Assembly: GCA_964391805.1 (NCBI GenBank)
Contig: CAYMNK010000010.1
Span: 1 to 63,107 of the forward strand
Direction of reading: 5' to 3'
DNA: 63,107 bases
Source: RUG14300 sp964391805
GTDB taxonomy: Bacteria; Bacillota; Clostridia; Christensenellales; CAG-1252
Below are positions 8,970 to 18,544 of this stretch, one piece after another (position 1 is the first letter of the stretch; the number at the start of each line of letters is the position of its first letter). The position numbers and the translations under genes are program-made. Under the pieces are notes generated by a model. That model ran no database searches, was not told where the DNA came from, and was given only the letters and a program-made list of their open reading frames with translations.

Positions 8970-10385
8970 ATGGCTAATATGAATATGCAAAAATGTACAA
9001 TGCCTCTTTTGGACATCGAAAAAAGAAAAACGACTTTTGAAGAGGTTGCTTTGGGCTTAGACGAAAAAAACGCAAGAGAAGAGGCGGAACGCTGTCTTAA
9101 TTGTAAAAATTCTCCATGCGTTAAGGGATGTCCTGTTGGTATATCTATCCCCGATTTTATTGCCGAAATAAAAAAAGGTAACTTCGAAAACGCCTATACA
9201 AAGTTATCAGAATCGACAGCGTTACCCGCTGTATGCGGTAGAGTTTGTCCCCAAGAAACGCAATGTGAGGCACAGTGCGTAAGAGGTATAAAGGGAGAAG
9301 CTGTCGCAATAGGAAGATTAGAGCGTTTTGTTGCCGACTATCACAGAAAAAGCGGTACAAATAACATTGAAAAAGTGCCGTCTAACGGGAAGAAAGTTGC
9401 GGTCATCGGTTCGGGTCCGAGCGGACTGACGGTAGCAGGTGATCTTGTTAGAAAGGGTTATTCTGTAACGGTATACGAGGCTCTCCACAAAGAGGGTGGA
9501 GTGCTGATTTACGGCATTCCCGAATTTAGACTCCCCAAGAGTATAGTAGAAGATGAAATTCAATCGTTAAAGACTCTCGGTGTTGATTTTAAAACTAATG
9601 TTGTTATAGGTAAAACGCTTACCATATATGAGTTATTTGAACTTGGATACCTTGCCGTATATATCGGTTCGGGAGCAGGATTGCCGAAGTTTATGGGAAT
9701 TGAGGGAGAAAGTTTGAACGGTGTATATTCCGCTAATGAATTCTTAACGAGAAATAACCTTATGAAAGCGTATTCGCCTAATTCCGATACGCCTATTTTG
9801 AAAGCGTCCACGGTAGCCGTAGTAGGCGGTGGTAACGTTGCGATGGATTCCGCACGAACCGCTCTAAGACTGGGCGCAAAGCACGTCTATATCGTTTATA
9901 GACGCTCGATTGAGGAGTTGCCCGCAAGAAAAGAAGAAATAGAGCACGCAATGGAAGAGGGTATAGAGTTTAAATTATTGACAAACCCTATAAGAATTTT
10001 GGGAATTACCGATGCGGATAAAAAACAAGATCCCACGTTTGGTAGAGTAACAGGTATCGAATGTGTAAAAATGAAGTTGGGATCACCCGATCAATCGGGA
10101 AGACGCCGTCCCGAAGTGATAGAAGATTCTGAATTCATATTAGAGTGCGATGTCGTAATTATGGCGATCGGTACAAGTCCTAACCCAATGATAACTCAAT
10201 CCACCCCTGACCTATTAACGGATAGACGAGGCGGAATAGTCGCCGATGAAAATGGAAGAACCTCTATTCCCGGCGTGTTCGCCGGCGGCGATGCAGTTAC
10301 CGGTGCCGCTACCGTAATACTTGCAATGGGCGCAGGTAAAGCGGCTGCAAATGCGATTGACGAATATATACGGAGTCTTGATTAA
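8970..10385 (+). CDS. nfnB: NfnB-like (glutamate synthase small-chain-like) NADPH subunit
   Basis: Flavoprotein of 471 residues. The N-terminal Fer4_20-type domain carries CLNCKNSPCVKGCP and a second cluster CGRVCPQETQCEAQC. It is followed by an FAD site (GSGPSGLTVAGDL) and an NADPH site (GGGNVAMDSARTAL). This is the architecture of NfnB/SudA and of the glutamate synthase small subunit. No large glutamate synthase gene is adjacent and the partner is NfnA-like, so transhydrogenase is the better call. Coupling is tight: the nfnA stop is one base before this ATG, and GGGGGAT serves as binding site. The operon ends at a strong terminator. Confidence 0.88.
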   Translation: MANMNMQKCTMPLLDIEKRKTTFEEVALGLDEKNAREEAERCLNCKNSPCVKGCPVGISIPDFIAEIKKGNFENAYTKLSESTALPAVCGRVCPQETQCEAQCVRGIKGEAVAIGRLERFVADYHRKSGTNNIEKVPSNGKKVAVIGSGPSGLTVAGDLVRKGYSVTVYEALHKEGGVLIYGIPEFRLPKSIVEDEIQSLKTLGVDFKTNVVIGKTLTIYELFELGYLAVYIGSGAGLPKFMGIEGESLNGVYSANEFLTRNNLMKAYSPNSDTPILKASTVAVVGGGNVAMDSARTALRLGAKHVYIVYRRSIEELPARKEEIEHAMEEGIEFKLLTNPIRILGITDADKKQDPTFGRVTGIECVKMKLGSPDQSGRRRPEVIEDSEFILECDVVIMAIGTSPNPMITQSTPDLLTDRRGGIVADENGRTSIPGVFAGGDAVTGAATVILAMGAGKAAANAIDEYIRSLD

Positions 10386-10467
10386 ACCACGTGATCATAA
10401 CTTTAATTTCATGAGGTGGACAAATTTTTAGTTTAGATAGATTTGTTTTTAATGTATAGACGTAACT

Positions 10468-10499
10468 ACGCTGTTTGATTTTTTTCAAACGGCGTTTTT
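10468..10499 (+). terminator. Rho-independent terminator after nfnAB
   Basis: ACGCTGTTTGA at 10468-10478 pairs with TCAAACGGCGT at 10485-10495 (one G-T pair), followed by a T-run. It separates nfnAB from the fumC operon. Confidence 0.9.
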
Positions 10500-10564
10500 A
10501 TAGTGAATGTTTTGACACTTTTGTATTATCACTCGTTTATTTTTAATTATTTATTATAAAAGTA

Positions 10565-10593
10565 TTTACAAAAAACAAAACTAAATGTATAAT
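10565..10593 (+). promoter_or_regulatory. Sigma-A promoter of the fumC-hdr-flx-frd operon
   Basis: TTTACA (10565-10570), a 17-base spacer and TATAAT (10588-10593). It is the only strong promoter I see before the co-directional run fumC to frdA. Confidence 0.75.
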
Positions 10594-10710
10594 AGAGGCG
10601 GTTGTTAATGTGACCGAATGGGCAACTAATGTTTTTGCTTGTCCTTTTATTGTGGATAGTAGAATATTAGGAAGCCCGTTTTATCAATGTAAAAAACCAA
10701 AATAGGAGAA
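10594..10710 (+). promoter_or_regulatory. Structured 5' leader of the fumC operon, class unknown
   Basis: About 115 bases separate the predicted start of transcription from fumC. GGGCAA at about 10619-10624 can pair with TTGTCC at about 10638-10643, and GGT...ACC lies just before it. I recognise no known riboswitch, and there is no T-run terminator. Confidence 0.3.
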
Positions 10711-10715
10711 TTATA

Positions 10716-12095
10716 ATGCAATATCGTATTGAAAAGGACACAATGGGCGAAATGCAGGTCCCTGCCGACAAGTACTGGGGCGCGCAAACTCAAAGAAGCT
10801 TCGAAAACTTTAAGATTGGCGTAGAAAAAATGCCTAAGGAAATAATTCATGCTTTTGGCATTCTTAAAAAGGCTGCAGCGCTCGCTAACCATGAATTAGG
10901 TAAACTTCCAGAGGAAAAACTCAACGCTATCATCCAAGCGGCAGATAAGGTCATTGCAGGTGAACTTAACGATAACTTCCCCTTAGCTGTTTGGCAAACC
11001 GGAAGCGGTACTCAATCTAACATGAACTCAAATGAGGTCATCGCTAATTATGCCAATTCTTTAGTAGGAAGTAAGCTTATCCATCCTAACGATGATGTCA
11101 ATAAGAGTCAAAGTTCTAACGATACATTCCCGACAGCTATGCATATCTCCGCTGTTTTGGCTATAGAAGACAAGTTATTACCTGCTATTGCCGAGCTCAT
11201 CGCAACCTTCAAGAGATTAGAAATTGAAAACGAAGGCATAGTCAAGAGCGGTAGAACTCACCTTCAAGACGCCGTACCCGTAGCGTTTTCGCAAGAGATC
11301 TCAGGTTGGCGTAACATGCTCGAAATCGATTATAAAAACATTTGCGAATCGTTAGAGGGCGTAAGAGCATTGGCTTTAGGCGGTACCGCAGTAGGTACAG
11401 GACTTAATGCACCGCAAGACTTCGACGAATTGGTTGCTAAAAAGGTAAGTGAATTGACAGGTAAAAGATTTTATACCGCAGAGAATAAGTTTCAAGCCCT
11501 TACTTCTAAAAACCAACTCGTATACGCTCATGGCGCAATCAAAGCATTGGCAAGCGATATGATGAAGATTGCTAACGACGTTCGTTGGTTGGCATCGGGT
11601 CCCCGAGACGGTTTGGGCGAAATATTTATTCCCGAAAACGAACCCGGTTCATCGATCATGCCCGGTAAGGTCAACCCCACACAGTGCGAAGCCGTAACTA
11701 TGGTTGCAGTACAAGTCATGGGTGCAGACGCTACCATCGGGTTCAGTGCAAGTCAAGGCAACTTCGAGTTAAACGTATTTATGCCTGTAATCATTCATAA
11801 CTTCTTACAATCGGTAAGAAATCTTGCGGATGCTATCGTATCCTTCGACATTCATTGTGCAAGCGGTATCAAGGCTAACAGAGAGAAAATGCATCACAAT
11901 CTCTATAATTCTCTCATGCTCGTAACCGCACTCAATCCTTATATCGGATACGAAAACAGTGCTAAAACGGCAAAGAAAGCTTATAAAGAAAATATTAGTC
12001 TAAAAGAGGCATGTGTCGCATTAGGATTCATGACCGCTGAAGAGTTTGACGCGGTATTCCATCCCGAAGAAATGGCATATCCCCACAAGAAATAA
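10716..12095 (+). CDS. fumC: Fumarate hydratase, class II
   Basis: Interconverts malate and fumarate. The 459-residue length is standard for the iron-free class II enzyme. Visible signatures are SGRTHLQDAVPV (the substrate-site TH loop) and GSSIMPGKVNP, the aspartase/fumarase superfamily signature with its catalytic loop serine. First gene of the redox operon, with AGGAG 7 bases upstream and hdrB 16 bases downstream. In this context it should run towards fumarate, feeding the frdAB products. Confidence 0.96.
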   Translation: MQYRIEKDTMGEMQVPADKYWGAQTQRSFENFKIGVEKMPKEIIHAFGILKKAAALANHELGKLPEEKLNAIIQAADKVIAGELNDNFPLAVWQTGSGTQSNMNSNEVIANYANSLVGSKLIHPNDDVNKSQSSNDTFPTAMHISAVLAIEDKLLPAIAELIATFKRLEIENEGIVKSGRTHLQDAVPVAFSQEISGWRNMLEIDYKNICESLEGVRALALGGTAVGTGLNAPQDFDELVAKKVSELTGKRFYTAENKFQALTSKNQLVYAHGAIKALASDMMKIANDVRWLASGPRDGLGEIFIPENEPGSSIMPGKVNPTQCEAVTMVAVQVMGADATIGFSASQGNFELNVFMPVIIHNFLQSVRNLADAIVSFDIHCASGIKANREKMHHNLYNSLMLVTALNPYIGYENSAKTAKKAYKENISLKEACVALGFMTAEEFDAVFHPEEMAYPHKK

Positions 12096-12111
12096 TAACG
12101 GAGAACTAATC

Positions 12112-12891
12112 ATGGAAATATGTTACTATCCCGGCTGTACATTAAAGTCTAAAGCCACCACACTCGACGAGGAAGCACGTAAGGTCGCTTCCGCATTGGG
12201 TATAGAAATGGTTGAGATCGATTCTTGGCAGTGTTGCGGAGCAGAGTATCCTACCGCCCCTAACGAGGTCGCAAGTAAACTATCTGCAGTTAGAGCGTTA
12301 GATTATGCAGGTAAACACGGCGGTAAACTGCTTACCCTTTGTTCGGCATGTCACAACGTCATTAAACGTGTCAATGAAGATATGAAGACCAACGAAGATC
12401 TAATTTATAAGGCTAACACTTATTTAGAGTTATCCCCTGAGTATAAAGGAGAAACAGAGGTTATTCATTACCTTGAAATGCTAAGAGATGTAGTCGGTTT
12501 TGACCAAATCAAAGCTAAGGTTGTAAAACCGTTAAACAGAAAAATTGCAGGATATTACGGCTGTTTGTTACTAAGACCCGGTAAAGTCATGCAATTCGAT
12601 AATCCCGAAAATCCATCGATTTTAGAGGATTTAATTAGAGCATTGGGCGGTACACCCGTCAATTACTCACATAGGAACGAATGTTGCGGTGCTTACGTAT
12701 CCGTCAAGAGTCCCGACTTGGCACGAGCCAAGAGTCAAGCAATAGTTAACGATGCACTTTCATTCGGTGCCGAAGAAATCGTTACCGCTTGTCCCTTGTG
12801 TCTATATAATCTTAACAAAAACAGCGACGGTGCAGTCAAAATATCGTATTTCACCTCGCTACTAACGGAGGCATTGGGTATAGATGAATAA
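12112..12891 (+). CDS. hdrB: Heterodisulfide reductase subunit B homologue (HdrB)
   Basis: Protein of 259 residues with two CCG domains. The first ends in WQCCGAEYP and LCSACH; the second has ECCGAYVS and ACPLC. In HdrB these bind two non-cubane [4Fe-4S] clusters that reduce disulfides. The ATG at 12112 has GGAG upstream; an in-frame upstream start would overlap fumC. It overlaps hdrC by 8 bases. Bacteria lack CoM-S-S-CoB, so the natural acceptor is unknown. The downstream soluble fumarate reductase, which lacks its own CCG domain, is a plausible direct partner. Confidence 0.93.
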   Translation: MEICYYPGCTLKSKATTLDEEARKVASALGIEMVEIDSWQCCGAEYPTAPNEVASKLSAVRALDYAGKHGGKLLTLCSACHNVIKRVNEDMKTNEDLIYKANTYLELSPEYKGETEVIHYLEMLRDVVGFDQIKAKVVKPLNRKIAGYYGCLLLRPGKVMQFDNPENPSILEDLIRALGGTPVNYSHRNECCGAYVSVKSPDLARAKSQAIVNDALSFGAEEIVTACPLCLYNLNKNSDGAVKISYFTSLLTEALGIDE

Positions 12892-13258
12892 AAACGATAT
12901 TATCGAAGTCGCTAACACCGATGTAAAAAAATGTATGAAATGCGGTAAGTGTTCGGCTCGCTGTCCGTCTTTTGGAGAAATGGATATCAAACCGCATCAA
13001 TTCGTATCATACTTAGCAGACGGTAAAGTCGAAAAACTATTGGAAAGTAAATCGATATGGACATGTTTATCTTGTATGGCATGTGTAGAGCGCTGTCCTC
13101 GTGGCGTTGCTCCTCAATCGGTTATAGAAGCCATTAGAGACGTAGTAGTAAGAAAATCGGGTGCAAACGGATTAAAAGCCGAGGATATTCCCCCGATGTT
13201 GGATGAAGACGTGCCACAACAATTATTGGTTGCAGCATATAGAAAATACAATAAGTAG
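12884..13258 (+). CDS. hdrC: Heterodisulfide reductase subunit C homologue (HdrC)
   Basis: Small ferredoxin-like subunit of 124 residues with two [4Fe-4S] motifs, CMKCGKCSARCP near the N-terminus and CLSCMACVERCP in the middle. Its length is shorter than some archaeal HdrC proteins but the two-cluster core is complete. It would pass electrons between HdrA and HdrB. The start codon lies inside the last codons of hdrB (ATGAATAA), implying translational coupling. Confidence 0.92.
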   Translation: MNKNDIIEVANTDVKKCMKCGKCSARCPSFGEMDIKPHQFVSYLADGKVEKLLESKSIWTCLSCMACVERCPRGVAPQSVIEAIRDVVVRKSGANGLKAEDIPPMLDEDVPQQLLVAAYRKYNK

Positions 13259-13266
13259 GAAAGCAT

Positions 13267-15261
13267 ATGCAGAGAATAGGAGTATTTATTTGTTGGTGCG
13301 GAAGTAACATAGCCGCTACCGTAGATGTAGAAAAAGTAAGTGAGGTAATTAGCCACGAGAAAGGCGTGGTTTTTGCCACTAACTATCAGTATATGTGTTC
13401 GGAAAACGGACAACAGCTTATCAAAAATGCCATCAAAGATTATAATTTGACAGGTATTGTTATAGGTTCTTGTTCACCCAGAATGCACGAAACGACTTTC
13501 CGCCGTACCGCTCAATCGGCAGGATTGAATCCGTATATGGTCGAAGTCGCCAATATTCGTGAGCATTGTTCTTGGATTCATAAAGATAGAGAAGAAGCGA
13601 CCGAAAAAGCTATCATTTTGGTTCGTACCGCTATCGCTAAGGTTCTCCTTAACGCTCCCCTGGTAGAGGGTGAAAGCCCCGTAACTAAGCGTGCATTGGT
13701 AATCGGCGGTGGTATTGCAGGTATTCAAACCGCTTTAGATATCGCGGAAGCAGGCTTCGAAGTGGATATCGTCGAAAAGAACGCTACCATTGGCGGTAGA
13801 ATGGCTCAAATCGATAAAACATTCCCGACTCTTGACTGTTCGGCTTGTATTCTCACGCCGAAGATGGTTGACTGTGCTCAAAACGAAAAGATCAATCTAT
13901 TGACTTATAGCGAAATCGAAAACGTACAAGGCTTCGTAGGTAACTTCACAGTAACCATTAGAAAGAAAGCAAGATACGTAGACGAGAATAAGTGTACAGG
14001 TTGTAAGGTCTGTATGCAAAGTTGCCCGTCTAAGAAGGGCTTAAACGAATTCAATATGAATATGAATACCCGTCCGGCTATTTATATTCCATTCGCTCAA
14101 GCAATTCCAAACGTTGCGGTAATAGATCCCGAACAATGTATTAAGTTAAAGACCGGTAAATGCGGACTTTGCCAAAAGAAATGTACCGCAGGTGCTATTA
14201 ATTATGAAATGAAAGACGAGTTGATCGAGCGTAAATACGGTGCTATCGTAGTTGCTACGGGCTTCAAGCCTATCGATCTCGACAACTTCAACGAATTCGC
14301 TTATAAAGATTCCAAGGACGTAATTACATCGTTGGAATTGGAAAGACTCATGAATGCCGCAGGTCCGACAAACGGTGTTTTACTTCGTCCGTCGGATAAC
14401 GAGCATCCTAAGGATATTACGTTTATTCAATGCGTAGGTTCGAGAGACGTTTCGGGCTGTGGTAAGCCGTATTGCTCGAAGATATGCTGTATGTATACCG
14501 CTAAGCACGCAATGCTTATTCGTGAAAAATATCCCGATACTAAGGTTCATGTATTCTATATCGATATACGTACCCCCGGTAAAAACTACGACGAGTTCTA
14601 CAGAAGAGCGGTGGAACAATACGGCGTAGAGTATATCAAAGGCATGGTTGGTAAGATCTATCCGCAACCTAACGGTAAATTGTTAGTTCAAGGTTCCAAT
14701 CTTCTCGATAACGAGCAAGTATTTATAGAGTCCGATTTAGTAGTATTGGCAACTGCTATCGAACCGGAGCCTGCCGTTCGTAAGGTCGCGACATTGCTTG
14801 CTACAAGTATCGACACCAATAACTTCCTCACCGAAGCACATCCCAAACTTCGTCCGGTAGAGAGTCCTACCGCCGGTATTTATCTTGCCGGTGTTTGTCA
14901 AGGTCCTCGTGATATTCCCGAAACGGTTTCAATGGCAAGTGCTTGTGCCGCTAAGGTCATCGGATTATTGGCTAAAGATAAACTCAAAACCAATCCATGT
15001 ATCGCTCAATCCAATGAGAATATGTGTAACGGTTGTTCACAATGTGCTAACGTATGTGCCTACGGTGCTATCTCGTATGTAGAGAAAGAATTTAGACTCG
15101 GTGGCGGTAAGACAGAGGTTAGAAGGGTGTCTTACGTTAATCCTGCCGTATGTCAAGGTTGCGGTGCTTGTACCGTTACTTGTCCGTCGGGAGCTATCGA
15201 TCTAAAGGGATTCAGTTCTAAGCAAATCATGTCGGAGGTTGAAGCAATATGCAAGAAGTAA
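13267..15261 (+). CDS. hdrA: Heterodisulfide reductase subunit A homologue (HdrA), bifurcating flavoprotein
   Basis: Core subunit of 664 residues, the usual HdrA length. The N-terminal domain has the FICWCGSN motif. The FAD site is VIGGGIAGIQTALD followed by EKNATIGGRMAQIDKTFP and the HdrA-typical Cys pair LDCSAC. An inserted ferredoxin domain has CTGCKVCMQSCP and CGLCQKKC, and the C-terminal ferredoxin domain has CNGCSQCANVC and CQGCGACTVTCP. In characterised systems this flavin bifurcates electrons to ferredoxin and to HdrBC. AGGA precedes the start. It overlaps flxD by 13 bases. Confidence 0.95.
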   Translation: MQRIGVFICWCGSNIAATVDVEKVSEVISHEKGVVFATNYQYMCSENGQQLIKNAIKDYNLTGIVIGSCSPRMHETTFRRTAQSAGLNPYMVEVANIREHCSWIHKDREEATEKAIILVRTAIAKVLLNAPLVEGESPVTKRALVIGGGIAGIQTALDIAEAGFEVDIVEKNATIGGRMAQIDKTFPTLDCSACILTPKMVDCAQNEKINLLTYSEIENVQGFVGNFTVTIRKKARYVDENKCTGCKVCMQSCPSKKGLNEFNMNMNTRPAIYIPFAQAIPNVAVIDPEQCIKLKTGKCGLCQKKCTAGAINYEMKDELIERKYGAIVVATGFKPIDLDNFNEFAYKDSKDVITSLELERLMNAAGPTNGVLLRPSDNEHPKDITFIQCVGSRDVSGCGKPYCSKICCMYTAKHAMLIREKYPDTKVHVFYIDIRTPGKNYDEFYRRAVEQYGVEYIKGMVGKIYPQPNGKLLVQGSNLLDNEQVFIESDLVVLATAIEPEPAVRKVATLLATSIDTNNFLTEAHPKLRPVESPTAGIYLAGVCQGPRDIPETVSMASACAAKVIGLLAKDKLKTNPCIAQSNENMCNGCSQCANVCAYGAISYVEKEFRLGGGKTEVRRVSYVNPAVCQGCGACTVTCPSGAIDLKGFSSKQIMSEVEAICKK

Positions 15262-15698
15262 ATAATAAAGAATATGTTCCGACCATCGTTGCATTTTGTT
15301 GTAATTGGTGTTCGTATGCAGGTGCAGACTTAGCCGGTACAAGCCGTTTGGAATACCCTGCAAACGTCAAAATAATCAGAGTTCCCTGCTCATGCAGAGT
15401 TAACCCTATGTTTATACTTAAAGCTTTCCAAGGCGGTGCCGACGGCGTTATCCTATGCGGATGCCACCCCGGTGACTGTCACTATATGACAGGTAACTAC
15501 TATACTCGTAGAAGAATGAGCTTATTATTCAGTTTCCTTAACTTCCTCGGAATAGAAAAGGAAAGAACGAGAGTTGAATGGGTTTCCGCGGCGGAAGGAG
15601 CTAAATTCTCACAAGTTATGAACGATTTCGCTCAAACTATCAATAAGCTCGGCGAAAATAAGCGTCTGCAAGACCTAAGAATCAAGGAGGATAAATAG
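15249..15698 (+). CDS. flxD: MvhD/FlxD-like [2Fe-2S] electron-transfer subunit
   Basis: Protein of 149 residues of the methyl-viologen-reducing hydrogenase delta family. Conserved cysteines are in FCCNWCSYAGAD, VPCSCRV and CGCHPGDCHY. In HdrA-based complexes this subunit carries electrons from the NADH or hydrogenase module to HdrA. It starts inside the 3' end of hdrA (13-base overlap, GGAGG 10 bases upstream) and ends one base before flxC. No hydrogenase gene is present, so the electron source is the FlxABC module. Confidence 0.92.
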   Translation: MQEVNNKEYVPTIVAFCCNWCSYAGADLAGTSRLEYPANVKIIRVPCSCRVNPMFILKAFQGGADGVILCGCHPGDCHYMTGNYYTRRRMSLLFSFLNFLGIEKERTRVEWVSAAEGAKFSQVMNDFAQTINKLGENKRLQDLRIKEDK

Positions 15699-15699
15699 T

Positions 15700-16689
15700 A
15701 TGATTACTAAGGATTTACTTGTCAATAAAGCAAAAGAATATCTATCCTCGGGCGTTGTAGACAGAGTGCTCGGTTGGTCAAACGGCGAATTCTCGTACGA
15801 CCAAAGCCCCAGAGTATTCGATTCCGTCGAAAGTCTTGACGAATTCGTTTATGACGATTTTTGTGGAGCAAACCTATCCAAATATTTGATAGAGCAAACC
15901 AGACAAAAACACAGCGTAGTTGTCTTCTTAAAGGGTTGCGATACATTTAGCTACAACCAGTTGCTTAACGAAAAAAGAATCAATAAGGATCTCGTTAAAC
16001 CTGTTGTAATCGGTTGTCTCGGTAAATTGGATATTAATAAAATAAAAGAAAAGGTTGACGGTGTTATCGAATCGGTATCGGTAGACGGTGACAACATCAA
16101 GGTAAAAACACTCGACGGTGAAGTAGTTCTCGAATCTCGTCAAGCATATCTTTTGGAAAAGTGTCATACTTGTAAGGGGATCGCTAAGGTCGAAAATGCA
16201 GAGGAAATCGAAGTTGATAAGCAATATCAAGCAGATTCGGATAGATTCTCGTTGGTAGAAAAACTCGAAAAGATGTCCGAAGAAGAAAGATTTGCATTTT
16301 GGCAAGGCGAATTATCTAAGTGCATCCGTTGTAACGCTTGTAGAAACGTTTGTCCTGCTTGTTCGTGTGTAAAGTGCGTATTCAATAACGAACAATCGGG
16401 CGTATGGAGTAAAGCACCCGCCGATAACTTCGAAGAACAATGCTTCCATATCATTAGAGCATTCCACGTAGCAGGTCGCTGTACCGACTGCGGTGAGTGT
16501 TCGAGAGTATGCCCCGAACATATTCCCCTTCATTTGCTTAACCGTAAATTCATCAAGGATTCCAACATGTTATACGGCGAATATCAAGCAGGTGAAAGCG
16601 ATAATGCAGTACATCCTTTAACAAAATATACCGAAAACGATCTCGACCCCGTAAAAGCGGTCGAAAAAACGGAGGGAAGCCATGAATAG
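15700..16689 (+). CDS. flxC: FlxC-like 4Fe-4S dicluster protein
   Basis: Iron-sulfur protein of 329 residues. The C-terminal dicluster ferredoxin domain has CIRCNACRNVCPAC plus a CVKC pair, and later CTDCGECSRVCP. The N-terminal 150 residues contain CDTF, GCLG and CHTC segments resembling F420H2-dehydrogenase/formate-dehydrogenase beta-like subunits. Found next to HdrABC in FlxABCD-HdrABC loci, where it relays electrons. AAGGAGG precedes the ATG and it overlaps flxB by 8 bases. Assigning it as C rather than B rests on gene order and on the AsrA-likeness of the next gene. Confidence 0.75.
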   Translation: MITKDLLVNKAKEYLSSGVVDRVLGWSNGEFSYDQSPRVFDSVESLDEFVYDDFCGANLSKYLIEQTRQKHSVVVFLKGCDTFSYNQLLNEKRINKDLVKPVVIGCLGKLDINKIKEKVDGVIESVSVDGDNIKVKTLDGEVVLESRQAYLLEKCHTCKGIAKVENAEEIEVDKQYQADSDRFSLVEKLEKMSEEERFAFWQGELSKCIRCNACRNVCPACSCVKCVFNNEQSGVWSKAPADNFEEQCFHIIRAFHVAGRCTDCGECSRVCPEHIPLHLLNRKFIKDSNMLYGEYQAGESDNAVHPLTKYTENDLDPVKAVEKTEGSHE

Positions 16690-17713
16690 AATAGCCATCG
16701 CTCAGTTAAATGAATTGTTTGCAAGAATAGATTCATCGTTAGGTAAGGTCGTATTGCCCGTAAAAAAAGCAGGCGTAGTCAATTTTGACGTATGGCACGA
16801 TCAAGCGGAAACGGCACTCAACGTGCTAAAAACATCCAAATCTCCCAAGGATTATTTCTTCCCCCAAAGCGAAACTTTGATGAAGTTCCGCTATCAAGGT
16901 AAGAAAATATCTATCGAAGACGTAAGAGATGATCACGACCCATTTATTCTTTTCGGAATCAAAGCTTGTGATTTACAATCTTTCGAGGTTTTGGATAGAG
17001 TATTTCTTCACGATCCCGTCGATACTTTTTATCAAGCAAGAAGAGAAGCCGGTATCGTTGTATCGCTATCTTGTGCAAAACCCGATGAAAGTTGTTTCTG
17101 TACCGCATTCGGTATAGATCCCGCTTCACCTAAAGGCGATGTAACCACTTATATTGTAGGTGAATATTTATATTGGCAATCTAATACCGAGAAAGGTAAT
17201 TTTCTTACCGAAAAGGTTGCGGATCTATTAGAAGAATGCGATTCAAACGAAGTTGAGGGCGAAAAGGCAAGAATTAGATCCATTCTTCCTAAACTTCCGC
17301 TCGCCAATCTCGATTTAGATAAAATCAATGCGTTATCTACCGACGAAATGTTTAACAGTGCTAAGTGGGCTGAATTATCATCTACCTGTATGGGTTGTGG
17401 TTCTTGTACCTTCGTATGTCCTACTTGTCAATGCTTCGATATCAAGGATTTCAACACTCCTAATGGAACGATTAGATATCGTTGCTGGGACTCCTGTATG
17501 TACAGCGAATTCACCCAAATGGCAGGCGGTAATAACAGAACTACTCAGTTGCAAAGATATCGTCAAAGATTTATGCACAAACTTAAATATTATCCCGACA
17601 ACAATGACGGATTATTCTCATGCGTCGGTTGTGGCAGATGCGTAAAGAAGTGTCCGCAACATTTGAATATTGTCAAAGTAATAAAATCCTTCGGAGGTGA
17701 AAATAATGATTAA
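16682..17713 (+). CDS. flxB: FlxB-like (AsrA/sulfhydrogenase beta-like) 4Fe-4S protein
   Basis: Protein of 343 residues resembling AsrA and sulfhydrogenase beta subunits. The N-terminal region has GIKACDL and SCAKPDESCFC. The C-terminal dicluster domain has CMGCGSCTFVCPTC and CVGCGRCVKKCP. It would accept electrons from the FlxA flavin. GGAGGG precedes the ATG. The last eight bases overlap flxA, and the pair flxB-flxA mirrors asrA-asrB order. Confidence 0.78.
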   Translation: MNRIAIAQLNELFARIDSSLGKVVLPVKKAGVVNFDVWHDQAETALNVLKTSKSPKDYFFPQSETLMKFRYQGKKISIEDVRDDHDPFILFGIKACDLQSFEVLDRVFLHDPVDTFYQARREAGIVVSLSCAKPDESCFCTAFGIDPASPKGDVTTYIVGEYLYWQSNTEKGNFLTEKVADLLEECDSNEVEGEKARIRSILPKLPLANLDLDKINALSTDEMFNSAKWAELSSTCMGCGSCTFVCPTCQCFDIKDFNTPNGTIRYRCWDSCMYSEFTQMAGGNNRTTQLQRYRQRFMHKLKYYPDNNDGLFSCVGCGRCVKKCPQHLNIVKVIKSFGGENND

Positions 17714-18533
17714 AGAAAATTTGATTCCCGAAGTATGCGAGGTTACCGACGTTAGGAGAGATACTCCCGATGTTAAAACATTCAGAGTCCTTACTCCCGA
17801 CGGTAAAAAACCTTTCGAACATATGCCCGGTCAGTGCGCAATGGTATCCGTCCCCGGCGTTGGCGAATGTATGTTCTCTATAACATCGTCACCTACAAAT
17901 AGGGAGTATATGGAGTTCTCTATCAAAAAGTGCGGTTGTGTTACCGAGGTAATTCACCAACTTGAAGTAGGAAGTCAAATAACGGTTAGAGGTCCATATG
18001 GTAGAAGTTTCCCGGTAGAATCCGATTTTAGAGGTAAAGATTTACTCTTTATTGCAGGCGGTATCGGCTTAGCACCGTTACGTAGCGTTATCAACTACGT
18101 AAGAAGCAATAGAGCAAATTACGGTAAAGTGGTAATCGTTTACGGTGCAAGAAGTGCAGGTGACTTGGTTGATATAGAAGAAATTCAAAACGAATGGATG
18201 AATGAACCCGATTTCCACGTATACCTCACTGTGGATAGAGGCGACGAAAATTGGTCTGGTCACGTAGGATTCGTTCCGGCATTTGTCAAAGAAGTCAACC
18301 CCGATCCTTCTATGACAGCAATTCTATGCGGACCACCTATTATGATCAAGTTCACATTGCAAACATTGCTCGAACTAGGCTTCTCTAAGACAAGAGTATA
18401 TACGACTCTCGAACTTAGAATGAAATGCGGTATCGGTAAATGCGGTCGTTGTAATGTAGGAAGTAAGTTTGTATGTAAAGACGGTCCCGTATTTAGAATG
18501 GATGAACTCGACGAACTACCCGACGAATATTAA
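17706..18533 (+). CDS. flxA: FlxA-like NADH-oxidising FAD/[2Fe-2S] subunit
   Basis: Flavoprotein of 275 residues in the ferredoxin-NADP reductase superfamily, close to AsrB and sulfhydrogenase gamma. Landmarks are MPGQCAMVSVPG with FSITSSP (FAD site), FIAGGIGLAPLRS (nucleotide site), CGPPIMIK, and a C-terminal CGIGKCGRC...C [2Fe-2S] loop. It would oxidise NAD(P)H and deliver electrons to FlxBC/FlxD and HdrA. I chose the ATG at 17706 (GGAGGT 7 bases upstream), which overlaps the flxB stop as ATGATTAA. Confidence 0.88.
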   Translation: MIKENLIPEVCEVTDVRRDTPDVKTFRVLTPDGKKPFEHMPGQCAMVSVPGVGECMFSITSSPTNREYMEFSIKKCGCVTEVIHQLEVGSQITVRGPYGRSFPVESDFRGKDLLFIAGGIGLAPLRSVINYVRSNRANYGKVVIVYGARSAGDLVDIEEIQNEWMNEPDFHVYLTVDRGDENWSGHVGFVPAFVKEVNPDPSMTAILCGPPIMIKFTLQTLLELGFSKTRVYTTLELRMKCGIGKCGRCNVGSKFVCKDGPVFRMDELDELPDEY

Positions 18534-18544
18534 GGAGAATAATC

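Noticed and set aside
12046..12112. A longer hdrB reading that overlaps the end of fumC
   Set aside because: The extension has no homology to HdrB, and the ATG at 12112 has a good ribosome binding site just before the conserved CYYPGC motif.
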